From the NCBI GenBank assembly GCA_903813345.2, contig CAIIXF020000009.1, positions 7,560,030-7,624,029 on the forward strand: DNA of 64,000 bases. Reading direction: 5' to 3'. The notes below the pieces were generated by a model, which was not told where the DNA came from, did not search any database, and saw nothing but the letters and a program-made list of their open reading frames with translations. Shown here piece by piece: positions 1 to 13,700 of the stretch; the stretch's first letter is position 1, and the number at the start of each line of letters is the position of its first letter. The position numbers and the translations under genes were made by a program. The DNA comes from Owenia fusiformis (taxonomy: Eukaryota > Annelida > Polychaeta > Sabellida > Oweniidae).

Positions 1-1249
1 ACTCATTACTAAATCAATACGGACTTAACAATAATGGAGGTCACTGATAGTGGGTCACCCTATGTGAATAATCAATTCATGCAAATGTCCCGAATGATGC
101 CTGTAAGAGGATAAACCAGAAGTGCATTTCCGTAAACAATCTTCATTTGGACTCTGTTACACAAACATGGGCCAATGTGGTCATAATATCCCCACATTTT
201 TGAAAATTGTTTGAGGTTTAGAGCGGGCTCATTTCTCTGATATTTAGAATGACTAGAGGTAGACTAAGGAGTGTCTAATACTCCGGTACTGAACACAGCT
301 TAATTTCACTATTTTGGTCGAATGAAATGTACCCACGCTAATATTATCATTTTGTAATGCACAGGCTTCATTTCACCATTTGAACTCCTTTTGTGTATAA
401 AACTCATGCAAGACGGTTTAATGACATTTTTTGTCACCGCTTAAAAGTGGAAAATATGTAATGTAAGTGAATCTTAGCCTTGGTCTTATTTCCTAGAAAA
501 GTACACTTTTCTTGGCCTATTAATTACATTTTTCCTTGTAATGAGATATTACCCACAATCCATTAGGTGATTTTCTGATCTTGGTAGCACTACTCACCAA
601 GGACCTTTCTTGCTTACCATACTTCTAATTAATTTAGTGGCTGTTTTTATTTGGCGCATTCGCCAAATTGTTTAAGTCCACCAAATTAAGTAACTGCCAA
701 ATTCAATATTCCAAGCATTTTGATGCAATATACATTTCAATGTAGCAATTGCGCCAAATGTGTCACCAAATTTTCAAAACAAAAGAATAAAGGAAACACA
801 TGTTGACTGATGGAACGATTTAGTGGATATTATTATGTCACCATGGTAAAATCTCCAGTTTTATTGTGGCAGTATTCAGTGGGTCTGAATTTGGTGTCTG
901 TAACAAATGACAGGTGGTGACATTTTGCATGTTAATGCCTTGTTTATAATTGATGTGTACAGTGTAAATAAAATACTTAAACTATTCATTCATATGTTTT
1001 TTATTAATACTTTTATTGTTCAAAATGTAGTTCTATGTTTTAAGTACAACTTTTAGAATTTCTAATGCTATGTCCCAAAAAGCCATTCAGAGTAAGAGTT
1101 TGGTATTTGTTTTAGGTTACGGCTCGTCATTAATACACATGTAGCCAGAGATTCTGTATTTTAATAACATGGTGGGGTTGAGAATTAAATATAAATATAT
1201 CATACATGAGCGACATTCAGACTCCAAACAAAAAATTGATTTTCTACAA
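1..1249. other. Intergenic DNA beyond the ADSL 3' end, no gene seen
   Basis: No coding segment is recognisable on either strand. It holds dispersed-repeat sequence rich in 'gccaaat' words around 650-770. A segment near 905-945 (gacaggtggtgacattttgc) also occurs, slightly diverged, near 36570-36600, so part of it is an interspersed repeat. Confidence 0.6.
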
Positions 1250-1289
1250 TCGCCTGGAAAGCGAGGGGTCGTGGGTTCGATCCCCACTG
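1250..1289 (+). other. tRNA-like fragment (anticodon and T arms), probable SINE or tRNA pseudogene
   Basis: A 4-bp stem around the loop CTGGAAA (anticodon position GGA, serine-like) is followed by a perfect T arm with stem GTGGG/CCCAC and loop TTCGATC, which contains a B-box-like GGTTCGATCC. Upstream I see no D arm, A box or matching acceptor strand. This is therefore half a tRNA, most likely the head of a tRNA-derived SINE or a decayed tRNA copy rather than a functional gene. Confidence 0.4.
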
Positions 1290-1643
1290 GGGTGAACTTA
1301 CATTTTCAGCCAATGAGCACAGGATTTCGTTCTGTGTTTTCATTAGCTAATGATTAAGGAGCTCAGAAATGAGCCAGTATTTGATATTGTATATTGTATT
1401 TCTTTAAATTCCCTTTGATACCATAACCTCTGAAAGTCGCATTTTTTGGCAGAACCAAGGGCATTCCACAAACACAGGCTTTCCTGTTCTTCAGATGTTC
1501 TATGCGTGAGTCCAATTGCCAAGTTGCCTAAATCAGTTAATAGAGAGTCAATGTTTGATATTGTATTTTGGTACTTCCAATCTTGTGCTGTGTGTACATC
1601 CAGTAAGTCGCCTAAATCAGTTTATTCATAGTTGAAGGAGTCC

Positions 1644-1730
1644 TCATAAGTTCAGTTCTGATATAGAATCTAAGGAGTCTTTATAACGTATTAGAGCTGG
1701 TTTTACTTCTGCATCCAGAAAATGGGCAAC
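1644..1730 (-). CDS. ADSL: ADSL exon 12, terminal (residues 457-484)
   Basis: Acceptor ATCTTCAG. It encodes [20 protein letters not shown] through SELNL and then TGA, matching the usual VxxFLxxEVxPxL end of ADSL. Its length brings the protein to exactly 484 residues. Confidence 0.88.
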   Translation of the reverse strand, partial: VAHFLDAEVKPALIRYKDSLDSISELNL

Positions 1731-4700
1731 CTGAAGATAAAACAAAAAACAAATTCTGATCATACAGCTAAACATATGATGTCTAAAACTATCCTTTTTA
1801 CTCTGTTCACACCCATATACATATTTTAATCCTAAAGGGACTAGTACGGATAAAGACGAATTGAAAGGGGATGTAAGTCTTAATGAATAAATCTACATCT
1901 TTTCGGGTGATTGGGATTCCGGCAAATGGGATTTGGATGATCGGGACTTGGAACAATGGGATTCAAACCATTAGGATTCTAACCAATGAGTCTGAGATTC
2001 GAACCAGCGGGCGACCATAACTTTCCAAATATCAAGCAAATTGTTCTTCAACAGGAGGTAACAGCCAAACTGAGGCCATCTAAAAAATTTCCTTTATCTC
2101 CAAAACAATTGAAGATGTATTGATGAACAAAATCGGATTAGATCTTATCCAACATTTATCCAAAATAATTAATTACAAGAACACAGTTGTAAACCTGAGA
2201 ATCATCAAGGGTTAAAACCTACTTTTCTAGTTAATCAACCAGCTAATCGGATCAAAAATGTTGATGCATTTATGAAGTTGAAGTTCAGAAGTAATCTTCA
2301 CAAACAAATACACTCTACTATACCCAGAGGGGGAGAAACACCAAGGTTCAAAGATGACATACGCTTATAATGTAAATCTGTATTTTGATGACATCATCGC
2401 TGATTGGTCAAAAGTTGACAAACAAATGACGTCATAAATGGCGGTTTCGAAATACGCTTCGAATAATATTATGTTCATTTCTGGTGTGCTAACCAATATC
2501 ATAGCTTCTCATTTCAAATCAAGATAAAGAAAGGTGTACGGAATATGCCTGTATCAATTAAAACATCCAGTCGAAGTGTAGTATTTGATAACTAGCCAAT
2601 GAAAATTCGAACGAACGAAGGTAGTAAGCAAGAGACTTAATTATGTCTGTCATCTTTAAACTCTGGGGCTTTCCCTCCTCTTTACTATACCTAACCCCTA
2701 GGAATGCATGAGATACTCTGTTTGTCTATAGTATATTTTTGAAAGTACCTTATTAACATCTAACAGTCAATCATCCTATAAATCATTAATAAGGAACACA
2801 CAAATAAACACAATAACATAATCATTACTGATAAGCCAAATGAGTTGCTCATGAACACCAAATGCAAGGTATAGTAGAGTGAAATACATGCAACAAAATG
2901 ATGTGCTATTTTAATATGTATATATGTACATATGTATCTATTACCAAGTTCCAGAACTAGCAATAGCCCAGTAGGTATATTTTCCTGAGGAATGTTCCTA
3001 AATACTGTCAAATGAAACCCCCAGATAAAACTGAGACTCGTTTTCCCGAAAATGTGCAGAAAGACTATGACAAGGAAAATCCAAAATTACCATTTGAAAT
3101 AAAATCAGAACTTACTCTTGGATTCTTTAGAAAACTAGAGAGATCAGCGAAGTAATGCCAAATTGTGACGACAATGTGATCATGGACCTGACCTCTGCAA
3201 TGGTCTGGCTAATCAAACGGTTAGACTAATTGGATTGTGATGTCTTACTTATCTACTACAAATTGATTAGTCATGAAACCTGTTGAATAACACAGTAAGA
3301 CATAATTGGTATCACAAAGGTCCTTGAAATCCTTCCCACTCAAAACCTGAGAAAGCGTCACTCGTATGCTATCTATGTCAGGGTGTTCATCTGGAAATGT
3401 GCTGAGAAGAGGGGAAGAGTTCCAAATTTTGTCAAGAAAAATTCAAAATGGTCATTTCATTTTAAGCTTCACCTAGCAATGCTTAAATCATCGGAGTCTG
3501 ATATTTTTATTTTACCCGCCTCATTTGCCCCCCCCCCCTATGTTGTAGAATAGCACTGTCTTGGGAATTTTTCGTACATAGAAAGATCTTTGAAAATATT
3601 TAACCCACTATATCTAAAATACACTGAATTATGAATTATAATGTTACGCATTATGCATTAATCTCAATGCAAATATTTATGATCATTTTGATTTTCATGA
3701 CTTATTATTTTGGGGGTGGAATTCTTTAAGAAAGGGCATATTGTAAGAGTAAGACTAATGCCTAAAATATTGGGGATTTACAGATCAAATGAAAGATTAA
3801 AGTGGTGATTTTGCTGTAAAAAACGTTGAGCAAAAAGTTCACAAGTTACGAATGGAAGCTTATCTTAGGCTAGGAAGTAAAGAGAGTTTTCATGTATGAT
3901 ATTCTTTTTTATATTTTGCATATCTGCAGAATGCATTTCTAAGAATTATCTCTTAAATAAGTTATAACTTCATTGGAACTCACTTCACTTTCCTGTTAAG
4001 TGCTTAAAAAAAGTATTTTACCTGAAATATAGCTTCAAAAATTCTATATGTACATTGTAAATTTGAGAATTTAAATGAAATTTGAAAGTGTAATGTATCA
4101 GAATCATTGGATACCTGTTGTGGTGCTCTTCCAATGAAACTTGATGGATCGAGGAGAGAATCCAAAATTGCATGGATTGGCTCAAAATATGCTGTTGATT
4201 TTACACGCTCAACAAGATCGTTGTCACCGCCCTGCTCTTTAACCACAGCTGCGGCTTGTTGAGATAACTGGCGGATTTCTTCATGGCATTCCTACAATAA
4301 TGTAAAATGATTTTGAAACTTCATCAATATGTACAGTACATCTATTATATAATGAAGAGGAAGTCAAGTCAGTGATTTTTGATGAGTTTTTTCTTGATTA
4401 CAACAAATCTGTCACATTACAATAAGTGCATCTTATAACAATAAGTCCTGTTATAACAAAAAAATGTGTCATTTATATAAGCAAAATATTTGCCTTGTCT
4501 TTTTGATTTTAGCCCTACTTAATTTTAGATTCTCGCTATGCCTTTTTAAGTTTACCTGTCTATTACCACCACGTTTCACCATTTCCATTATCATATTCTC
4601 AGTGGCCATGAAAGGCAATTCCTGATTTATATGCTTTTCTATCACCTACAAAAAATAAAATGTCCCTCTACTCATGTCTAGAACACATTCAGGCCTGTAG

Positions 4701-7700
4701 CCATATTTGGGCCAAAATTGTAAAAAGTGAACCCCCCCTGGAAATTTTTGAAAACTGAACCCCTTTTGCAAATCCTGGCTACGGGCCTGACATTTCTCTC
4801 CAAAAGAGCATCGGAAGATATGTTGATAAACCTTGAGGTGCTACTCATACTACTTCTACTAAAATGATATTTGATCAGTATAATCTCTAATAACCTAAAG
4901 CCATACAGCATATCAAAATTGTTCACCAAACCTTCCATGGCTTTAAAAAATTCAATTTTTGAATGTTCCTCGAATTTGTCATTCAGCTTTCTTCCTTTCT
5001 GTATGACTCACTTATATAATGTAAAATTGTCAATGCACACACATACATGAATTTGAAAATATATGCCAAGATAATGCAACAATTTGTGCAAGTTTTAACC
5101 GCTAACTAATATATTCAACTGATATATTCCATATTCAATGGGCCTACATGGTGAAAATGACAAAAAAGCTGATTTCCAAAATGAAGGGAAATAGGAATTG
5201 GGAACAAATTACCAGCTTGGATCTCCTTAAAATGGATATGAACCCATAAAATGGATATGGACATAACCCATAAAATGGATATGTACATTAATTCAGATGG
5301 ACAGACAGACGCGTGGCTGTGTGATTCCATAGGCTTAAACAAAAAACAATGCAGAAACGATAACTAAATGCTTCAAACATGATATTTTAAATGTCTCCTT
5401 AATAGAATAATCTTCTACCCTGAATTTGCTATTTGCTTACTTTTGGGTAAACTACCATCCCTTCTGATACATTCTGCAAGGTACTCAATACAATGTCAGC
5501 CGTCAGGAAGGCCTCCGCAAGACAAATCCTCCTGAAAATCAAGCATTACAAATTTATTTACAATTACATGTTGTATCGTTGATTATATCAATTGCTCGGC
5601 CCATTCATGAAAATGAATCTCAAATTTAACAGAGAATCATCAAATGCTAGAGCAGGTTTTAACCAAGTAATAAAGATGTGTACACAAAATCCCATAGACA
5701 AGCCTGGTGATCATACAAAATGGATGGAGGGGGAGTAGGCGATTTCTGCAAGAAACTCAACAAATTTGGAAGATTTATTTTTTCGAGAGAAAATTTACAA
5801 CTGAATTGCCAAATGAATAGGTGCAGTGCATGGCTTCTAGTATTTTTTTGGACTGATACGCTTCTAAGATATGAGATATATTAATAAAGGCGCATCATCA
5901 CCAACGTGCAAAAGTCAATGTTTTTGCTATTAATCAGGCAACAATGGTCTACACAACCTGTAATAAATAGGTATAAGGGACATTATTATTACAACACTAA
6001 TGACACTGCTCACTTTTTAAAGTTAGTTTCCATGCATTATACAAAAAATAATCAAAATAAATTAATATTGGATGGAGGGGGGGAGTGAATGGAGGGGGGA
6101 GTAACGTCCCCTATACCTATTTATATTTCAATGTCCTCAAAAAATATAATCAATTTAGTTTCATACATAGTTGAGTATATTTAATGATTATACCGATACC
6201 ATGCCTGTCAAACTAGAAATTGCAGAAGACGAATCACTGGAAACTCAAATTCAATGTCTGTCACCTAATTAAATAGCGTTTACCCCCTCCCAACATAATT
6301 AATAATTATGTTTTTGACTGACATTGAAATATTGAGCCAACCCTTGGCAGGTTTTACTATACTGTAGATTCAGAAAAAAAGTTTGAATCTTTACTAATGA
6401 AGTTACATGTTGTTAATATAATATTCAGCAGGGAGGGGGTTGGGGGCCACTGAGAGACTGAACAACTTATCACCCACTAAGTTCACTGTGCAAGGAAGAG
6501 GAATACCAACCATCTCAGAGCAGCCCATCAAGGCTTTGGGAAAATACTTTGATGCCAGTTTGGGAGACAGAAAGATCACCAAAGAGTTAGTTTCTCAACT
6601 CAGAACATGGCTGGAAGCGATCGACAGAACAACACTGCCTGGAAAGATCAAGGTTTGGTGTTTTCAGTATGGAGTCCTTCCCAGACTGAGCTGGCCATTC
6701 TCCCTCTATGACATACCACTCACTGTAATAGAAATGATGGAGAGGATGGTAAACAAAAAGCTGAGGAAATGGCTAGGAGTCTCCAAGTCCTTCAGTGACG
6801 TCAACTTGTACAGCTCATCCTCACCAGCAGCACTCCCTGTAGACTCAGTGGTGGAAGAGTTCAAGGTAGCCAAAGTAAGAACAATAATGTTGCTATGTGA
6901 CTCAAAGGACAAAGTCGCCAATAGAACAGAAGCCAAAACTCCAAAGAACAGGAAGTGGTCCCCACAGGATACCATCACCAAAGCAGAGACTCGCCTGCAC
7001 CAGAGCGACATCATTGGTACTGTGGCTCAAGGCAGAAAGGGACTCGGGAGTTATGGACGCATACCTTGGTCGAAGGCCAACTCAAAAGAAAGAAGGAAGA
7101 TGGTTACCTCAGAAGTGAGACAGATGGATGAGGAAAGTAGAAGAGTGAAGGCTGTGACCATGAGCAATCAAGGAGCATGGATGAAGTGGGAAGGAGTAGA
7201 GAGTCGGAAACTCACAGGAAGTGATCTCCTGCAGACGAGTAACGTACCTGTGGCTTTCTTCTTGAAAGCATTTAGTGACACCTTGCCGACAGGTACAAAT
7301 CTAGCACTCTGGAAATTGAGTGATGACCCTACATGCCAACTGTGCCAAGATCGAGCAGCCTCCCTGCGTCATGTCCTCAGCTCTTGCAAAGTTGCCCTAG
7401 CAGAACATCGCTACACATGGCGGCATGATCAGGTTTTGAAAGGGATTGCTAGACAGCTTGATCCCTTGATCTCTGATCCCTCCCTGACCAGTCGACCCTC
7501 ACAACCACTAACCATCGGATTTGTGAAAGCAGGACAAGCAACTGCAAAACCAACAGTTAATCAACCATCCAGAGGCATTTTATATTCAGCATCTGATTGG
7601 GTTATGAAGGTTGATGTTGGTAAGCAGCTTGTTTTCCCCCAGCATGTAGTCAATACCACTCTGAGGCCAGACATCATCATCACCTCAGAAACAACGCAGA

Positions 7701-10700
7701 CCATCATTCTTGTTGAGTTAACTGTACCCTGGGAGGAGCGGGTAGAAGAATCCCACGAACTAAAGAAGTTGAAATACGAGGACATAGTAACTGATGCCAA
7801 GCGAAGAGGATGGCAGCCACACTGTTTCCCTGTAGAAGTAGGCTGCAGAGGTTTTCCAGCCAAGTCTATGGACTGGATGTTGAAGTCGCTTGGTTTACCA
7901 TCTCGCAAGCGCAAGAAAGCAATGATTACCCTAGGAAAGGAAGCTAAACGTTGCTCTCGTTGGCTGTGGTTGAGAAGAAATGCAAATTGGTTGCCCCAGT
8001 AATCCCTTGTCATCTTGCCTCATCTCCACCATAATCATGACACACCCTGTATCCAATAAGTCCCCCCTCTTAATAGCTAGCAAATCTTTAACCCCTTCTT
8101 CAAGCTTGAGCGGTGATGTGAAAAGGTGAGCGTTGGTCGACCATAAAGCGCTTTTTAAACCTACCATAGACCGTCGCAAGTCGGTTTTAAGCATTTATCG
8201 CTCATTCCCCTAGTTGAGATGTCTGCTCTGATGGAAGCTGGAGGCAGCTGAGGAAACCTCTACATTTCCACAGCTAATGTGTATGGTGCAACAGCATGTA
8301 GTCCATCTAAGCATGTTTATCATAATACATGTTGTTAATATAATATTCAGCAGGGAGGGGGTTGGGGGCCACTGAGAGACTGAACAACTTATAATCACCT
8401 GTTAGCACTATCATCCAGTGTTCGTTCCATCCACTGAACCGATGCAGTCATCAAAGGGTCTTGAACCAGACACATCAAATGTCTAGCGAGTGAACAACAC
8501 CTCTCACTTCTCATTGGATTCCGCTTATAAGCCATGGCACTTGAACCTATCTGGTCTTTCTCAAATGGTTCTTCGAGCTCCTTCATACTTGCAAGAAGTC
8601 GAATATCTGAACATATCTAGAAGCACAATTCAAAACTATATAAAAGCAAAATTCAAATGCGCCTGTAAGTAGATATATTTATCTTTTATTGAAAACACAT
8701 AAAAGTAGACCCTTTGATTCTTGACTGCTTTGAAGGAGTTTGACAACTTGAAAATAAAATTAGATTACTCATATACTCATGTGTAATATTTTTTTTTCCA
8801 AATTATCATATTCAGTTAATTCTCGGCTAGAGTGTGACACAAAATAGATTAGCTCAAAATGATTGTAATTATTTGTTTTTTGTAAAGCACTCAACCTAAT
8901 TTGTACAGAAAGGTTCAAAAATGTAGAATCTATGGATGCGTATTAGTTTTCCATGAAAGTTATTGCTCATTCTCTCTTGAAAAAGTGCTAGACAAAAGAC
9001 AAAACCATATCGAAGAAATTCCAAAGTATAGACATGATTTCAATCTCTTTTTTCAAATATAAATTGTGACTTATAGGGGAGAATGTATCGGACGAATGTT
9101 AGAATCGATTGAGGTTAGAAATATGTGTATATCTAATGCCGAAAATTATGGGCTTTTGAAATATAATAGAAGCTACAATTACTGCTCTTCAAGACCAGAA
9201 CGAGAAACAGACACCTGCAAAGACAGACACGTGAGTGCGTTATCACGTGAAACAACATGAATAGAAATTGTGAAATTAGATTAGCCAATTATCACTCACT
9301 CCATAATCCGACAAAATTATTCAATCCAAATTAACAATAACTTGATTGGGAAGCAACAATGATCCTTATTTTCAATTAGCGTTGCTGCATCTTCTTGGCA
9401 GAGTGTAACGAGATTAATCACTGACCACTTGCGCAATGAGTCCTAAGTCATTCAAAACCTGGTTCACAAAATATCTCATTCTGATTGGCTAGTCATATGT
9501 GTTGTTGTGTCATTCAACAGTCACATGACATAACATAACTACAGTAAAATTTTAAATGTTTGGAACTACTTTGAATTTACAAAATAAGAAATCAAATGAC
9601 TTTATTGCAACAGTATATGAAAAATGGAAGCATATGTACAAGTCCTAACTTTTGTATACTTCAGAAAGTTATGTATAATGTATACAAAAAATTATTAACA
9701 TGTTTTCACTCATTTTCTTATGAAACTTCTGCCAATATTTAAAATAATTTACTTATCAAAAACCATGTACAATCAATTAGAACAAAAAATTTCACATCAC
9801 ACAGAGTGTCTAAGAAAGTCCTTATAATATAACCATTGTACCGCTAAACATCATCAAGATCATCAAGATAAATGATTGGATCTGTAGCACTAAATGATTA
9901 TTATGGAATTTGTTATTAATTAACGTCTATAAAAGCGAGAATGCAGAAACATTAACGTCACAAAGCTCATACAGCTAACAATATAGACACACAGACAATA
10001 ATAGAGTAGATAGCAGAGACTCATTTGTGAACTTGAATCAACAAACAGTGCACGATGCAGGACCGGGAAACGGAACTGCTCCTCTTATTCACAATCCTAA
10101 ATTTAATGGTTGGACTGTGGATTTGCATTGGGAATGGACTTCTCTTACACATATATAAAAGATTTAAGAATCTACGAACAGTTACAAATTTACTGATTGT
10201 AAATCAGGCATTGGTTGAGTTCTTAATTGGATGTCCTGCATCAATACCCCTGGATCAACTCGTTAACTTTGTCATTCCTCTTATATCAAAAACAGGAGAA
10301 ACATTTGTTGATAATAACACTACAAATCCAGTGAATATCACATCAAACCCAATGAATTCAACTGCTGGAGTGGTAAGTGATTTCAATGACAACATAGTCA
10401 GTGATGGAATGCTCAAGCGTGGGATAGCCAACAGCCAAGTTGAGGTAACAAACACTAACACACATGCAACTGGCTTTAATGATTCTGAAGGTGAAATGAA
10501 TGAGGATAGCGGACATCAACAAACATTGCAATTTGACCTAGATGAACTGCAGGACATTCTATGTAGACTTAAAATCATATTATTGCTGTTCTGTGCACTC
10601 TTTAATATGTTACTATTCACAATAATATCCATAGAAAGATACATAAAAATCATATACCGGAATTTCTATGACAAATATGTGACATTTCAACGCATGTCAT

Positions 10701-13700
10701 TACTTCTAATCGGAATATGGATATATGCGGCAGTAATTGTAGTCCCGATCTATAGCGATCTGTCTTACAGTAGATCATGCCATGCTGTTCAGGCCATGAG
10801 ACAAGGATACGGTGTGATTATGACGCCTCATATTTTAGTAACTTTTATTACAAGCACTATCATGTATATCCGTCTGTACTGTCACATTAGAAAATCAATG
10901 GTTAAAGTTAATCCTGTCAATGACGAAGCTGTTTCAACAATTACTCGCTCCCATCAAAGAACTCATCATAAACAAGAGTATGAGGTGACAAAAACACTTG
11001 CCATATTAGTGATTTCATTCTGGCTCAGTTGGTTCCAGCTCGTTCTAGTTTCGTATATAATTCGATATGTGAACATTGCCTATGAATTCATTTTTCTGAA
11101 TTTCTCGTTCCTCATAGTCTGCTTCGTGGCAGGAATGAAATCCTGGATTTTTGCTTTAAGGCACAAAGTATTCAGAAAAATGATGAAACGTGTGCTGAAA
11201 CCAATTTGTAAGACAAATGAAGATTTAGAAAATTTGGGATTTACATCTCATGATGGTTTTCAAACTATTGGATTAAGTAATTATGTTAATCCAGTTAATC
11301 CACCTCCAAATCAACAACAATCACATTAATATGAACAAAGTTGCATTGATTTGAAGTATCACCATCATACAACACAGCTTTAATTTAAACACGACACTCA
11401 GCTCCACTTCGGCATTGCCATTCTTTACACACAAGATGGATCAATCCCATTTAAGACAGGAAAGACTGTATTTAAGAACAGGAAAGACTGTATACTATTT
11501 TTTACTATCTCAATGTTTTCCGTTGTACTTGTATAAATCATAATGTGTAATATAAATGTGATGTAAATCCCAAGATGTGTGTATATTTAGTCAAGAGGAC
11601 TGCCTTGGCATTAAAATGGACTTATACCATGGACTTTCAAGAGACTGTAATTTTACTTTGATGGCATATTTATCAAGGAGTGTCGAATTGTGTATTTCCT
11701 TTGCCTTTTCAACTGAGACCAATTGACCAGACTTTTGATGAATGAGATGATATTTAAATAAATTTTGTCCAACAGAAAATAATAACAGAAACTGTACTCT
11801 GAATGTTAATTTTTATATTTTAAGTTTTTATATGATATAATAGTTTTTTTTGCTTTCATCGTCATAGAGTGTTGCCATCTTGAAATGATTTCAAATTCTC
11901 CCATATCAAAATCAACTCCGAGTATATCACTACAAAACAAAACGTGGTGGAAATTCATGATTACAAATCTCCAAGACATGATTTAATATTTAATAATATT
12001 GTCCATCATGATGACAACAAACACATCCCTGGGAGATTGGATTATCGCTGTCATTGACAATAGAGGTCCTTTAAGGCCATTCAAAATTAATCTCATGTTA
12101 AATATCCTAACAAGGAGAGAGCTGAAATAAAAAACAAAAACAAACAAAGCTGTTATGCATTGTATTCATTATAAGGATGAAATATTATTCAAAAGTAAAA
12201 CACATACAATGGGAACAATTGATAAACTTACATGCCTCTTGGGTTCATTTTGATGAAGAAATTACTGAAGCTTAAATACACACAGTTTCCAATTACATAA
12301 TTACAATTTACAATACATGTAAAATAAATAATTAATAGAATTAATAGAATTCACTTCAACATAATTATATAATTTATTTTGATTTTAGAATAAAATGCTT
12401 TTCCTTATGTAAAATATTTTTATTTTATTTTTTTTTTATAATTTTTTTATTTCAAAGAATAAGCATGTTAAAGCAATTGCAAAAAAACAATTACAGTACA
12501 GTTACATGGTAAACCTACATTTAACAATTTTACAATACAGTACAGTGGTTAAATATTTCGTCTTAACGAATGGTTATACCATTGGCATTTTTTTATTTAT
12601 TTAAAGGAAAAAATCATCAGTTTCATTTGTTTAATTTTGTTTCCATGATTTATTTAGTGTTACTGCAAGAACCATTATATTTGCTTTATACATAATACAG
12701 AGTTCTGTATGCACATAGAATAACAAAGTGCAAGTATGATTTTTAATTAGATAATAAAAGTGTAAGGAGCCTTATACTGATGTCGATGATTAAAAGCAGT
12801 GTAGTTTCATAGAGTGTCTCCTTGATTAATAAATTATACAATATTGGTTTCTTGAGTTACTCATTGTTATCTCAGTTACTTAGTTGTCAGTAGTGCATGT
12901 GAGTGACCAGTTTTACCAGCGGGGGTCTAATTAAATTCAGATAACATAGCGTACAATGACATACTTGTTACCCTAAAGTTGAATGAAATAGATTGAGAGG
13001 GTTAATTTTTTTCTCACCTTGCGGTTTCAGAAAATTGCATTTTTGAACATTTTTAATGATTTCTCAAAGAGCATGCCTTGACGGAAAACATGATATCTCT
13101 AAATCTGAAAGTTGTTGATGATATCCTCCACACTTGTACTCACCTAGTTACGCTAAGGATACGTCAACTTAACAAGATGGAAGAACTTCTGGGCTTCGTT
13201 TTGGGTAAGATATTTTTATTTCTCGATCCTACACCACTAATTAGTCAAGTTGTGGACAATAATTTGGCTCAAAGTTAAGGAAGATAGTCTAGTTTGAGAA
13301 TATGCAGGTGGTTCTATGTTATTCTCAAACTAGACTATCTTCCTTGACTTTGAGCCAAATTATTGTCCACAACTTGACTTATAAGTGGTGTAGAATCGAG
13401 AAATAAAAATATCTTACCGAAAACAAAGCCCGGAAGTTCTTCCAGCTTGTTACGCTGATGTATCGTCAGCATAACTAGGTGAGTACCAGTGCTCCAAGGA
13501 CAACAATATTTTTTCCATTGAAAACTATCTCCACAAAATAATCATGTAGGTTCCTTAAACATTGGGAAAGTTATTCAAAAATTAGTGTGTGGTATGTATT
13601 TTTTGCGTCACCATGTAAATCTGATTAGTCATCGGCATTGGTGTGCCTTGGGGAAGATTGCCCATTTTCCATTGTTTGATTGTTGCAATGATCGACTTCA

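Noticed and set aside
1250-1289. Functional serine tRNA gene
   Set aside because: No D arm, acceptor partner or A box, and no long variable arm as serine tRNAs have.
1621-1626. AATAAA as the certain ADSL poly(A) signal
   Set aside because: It lies only 18 nt past the stop, which is very short for a 3' UTR. Kept as a possibility in the ADSL entry rather than as a feature.
7561-8013. 150-codon minus-strand ORF
   Set aside because: Antisense shadow of the retroelement endonuclease frame.
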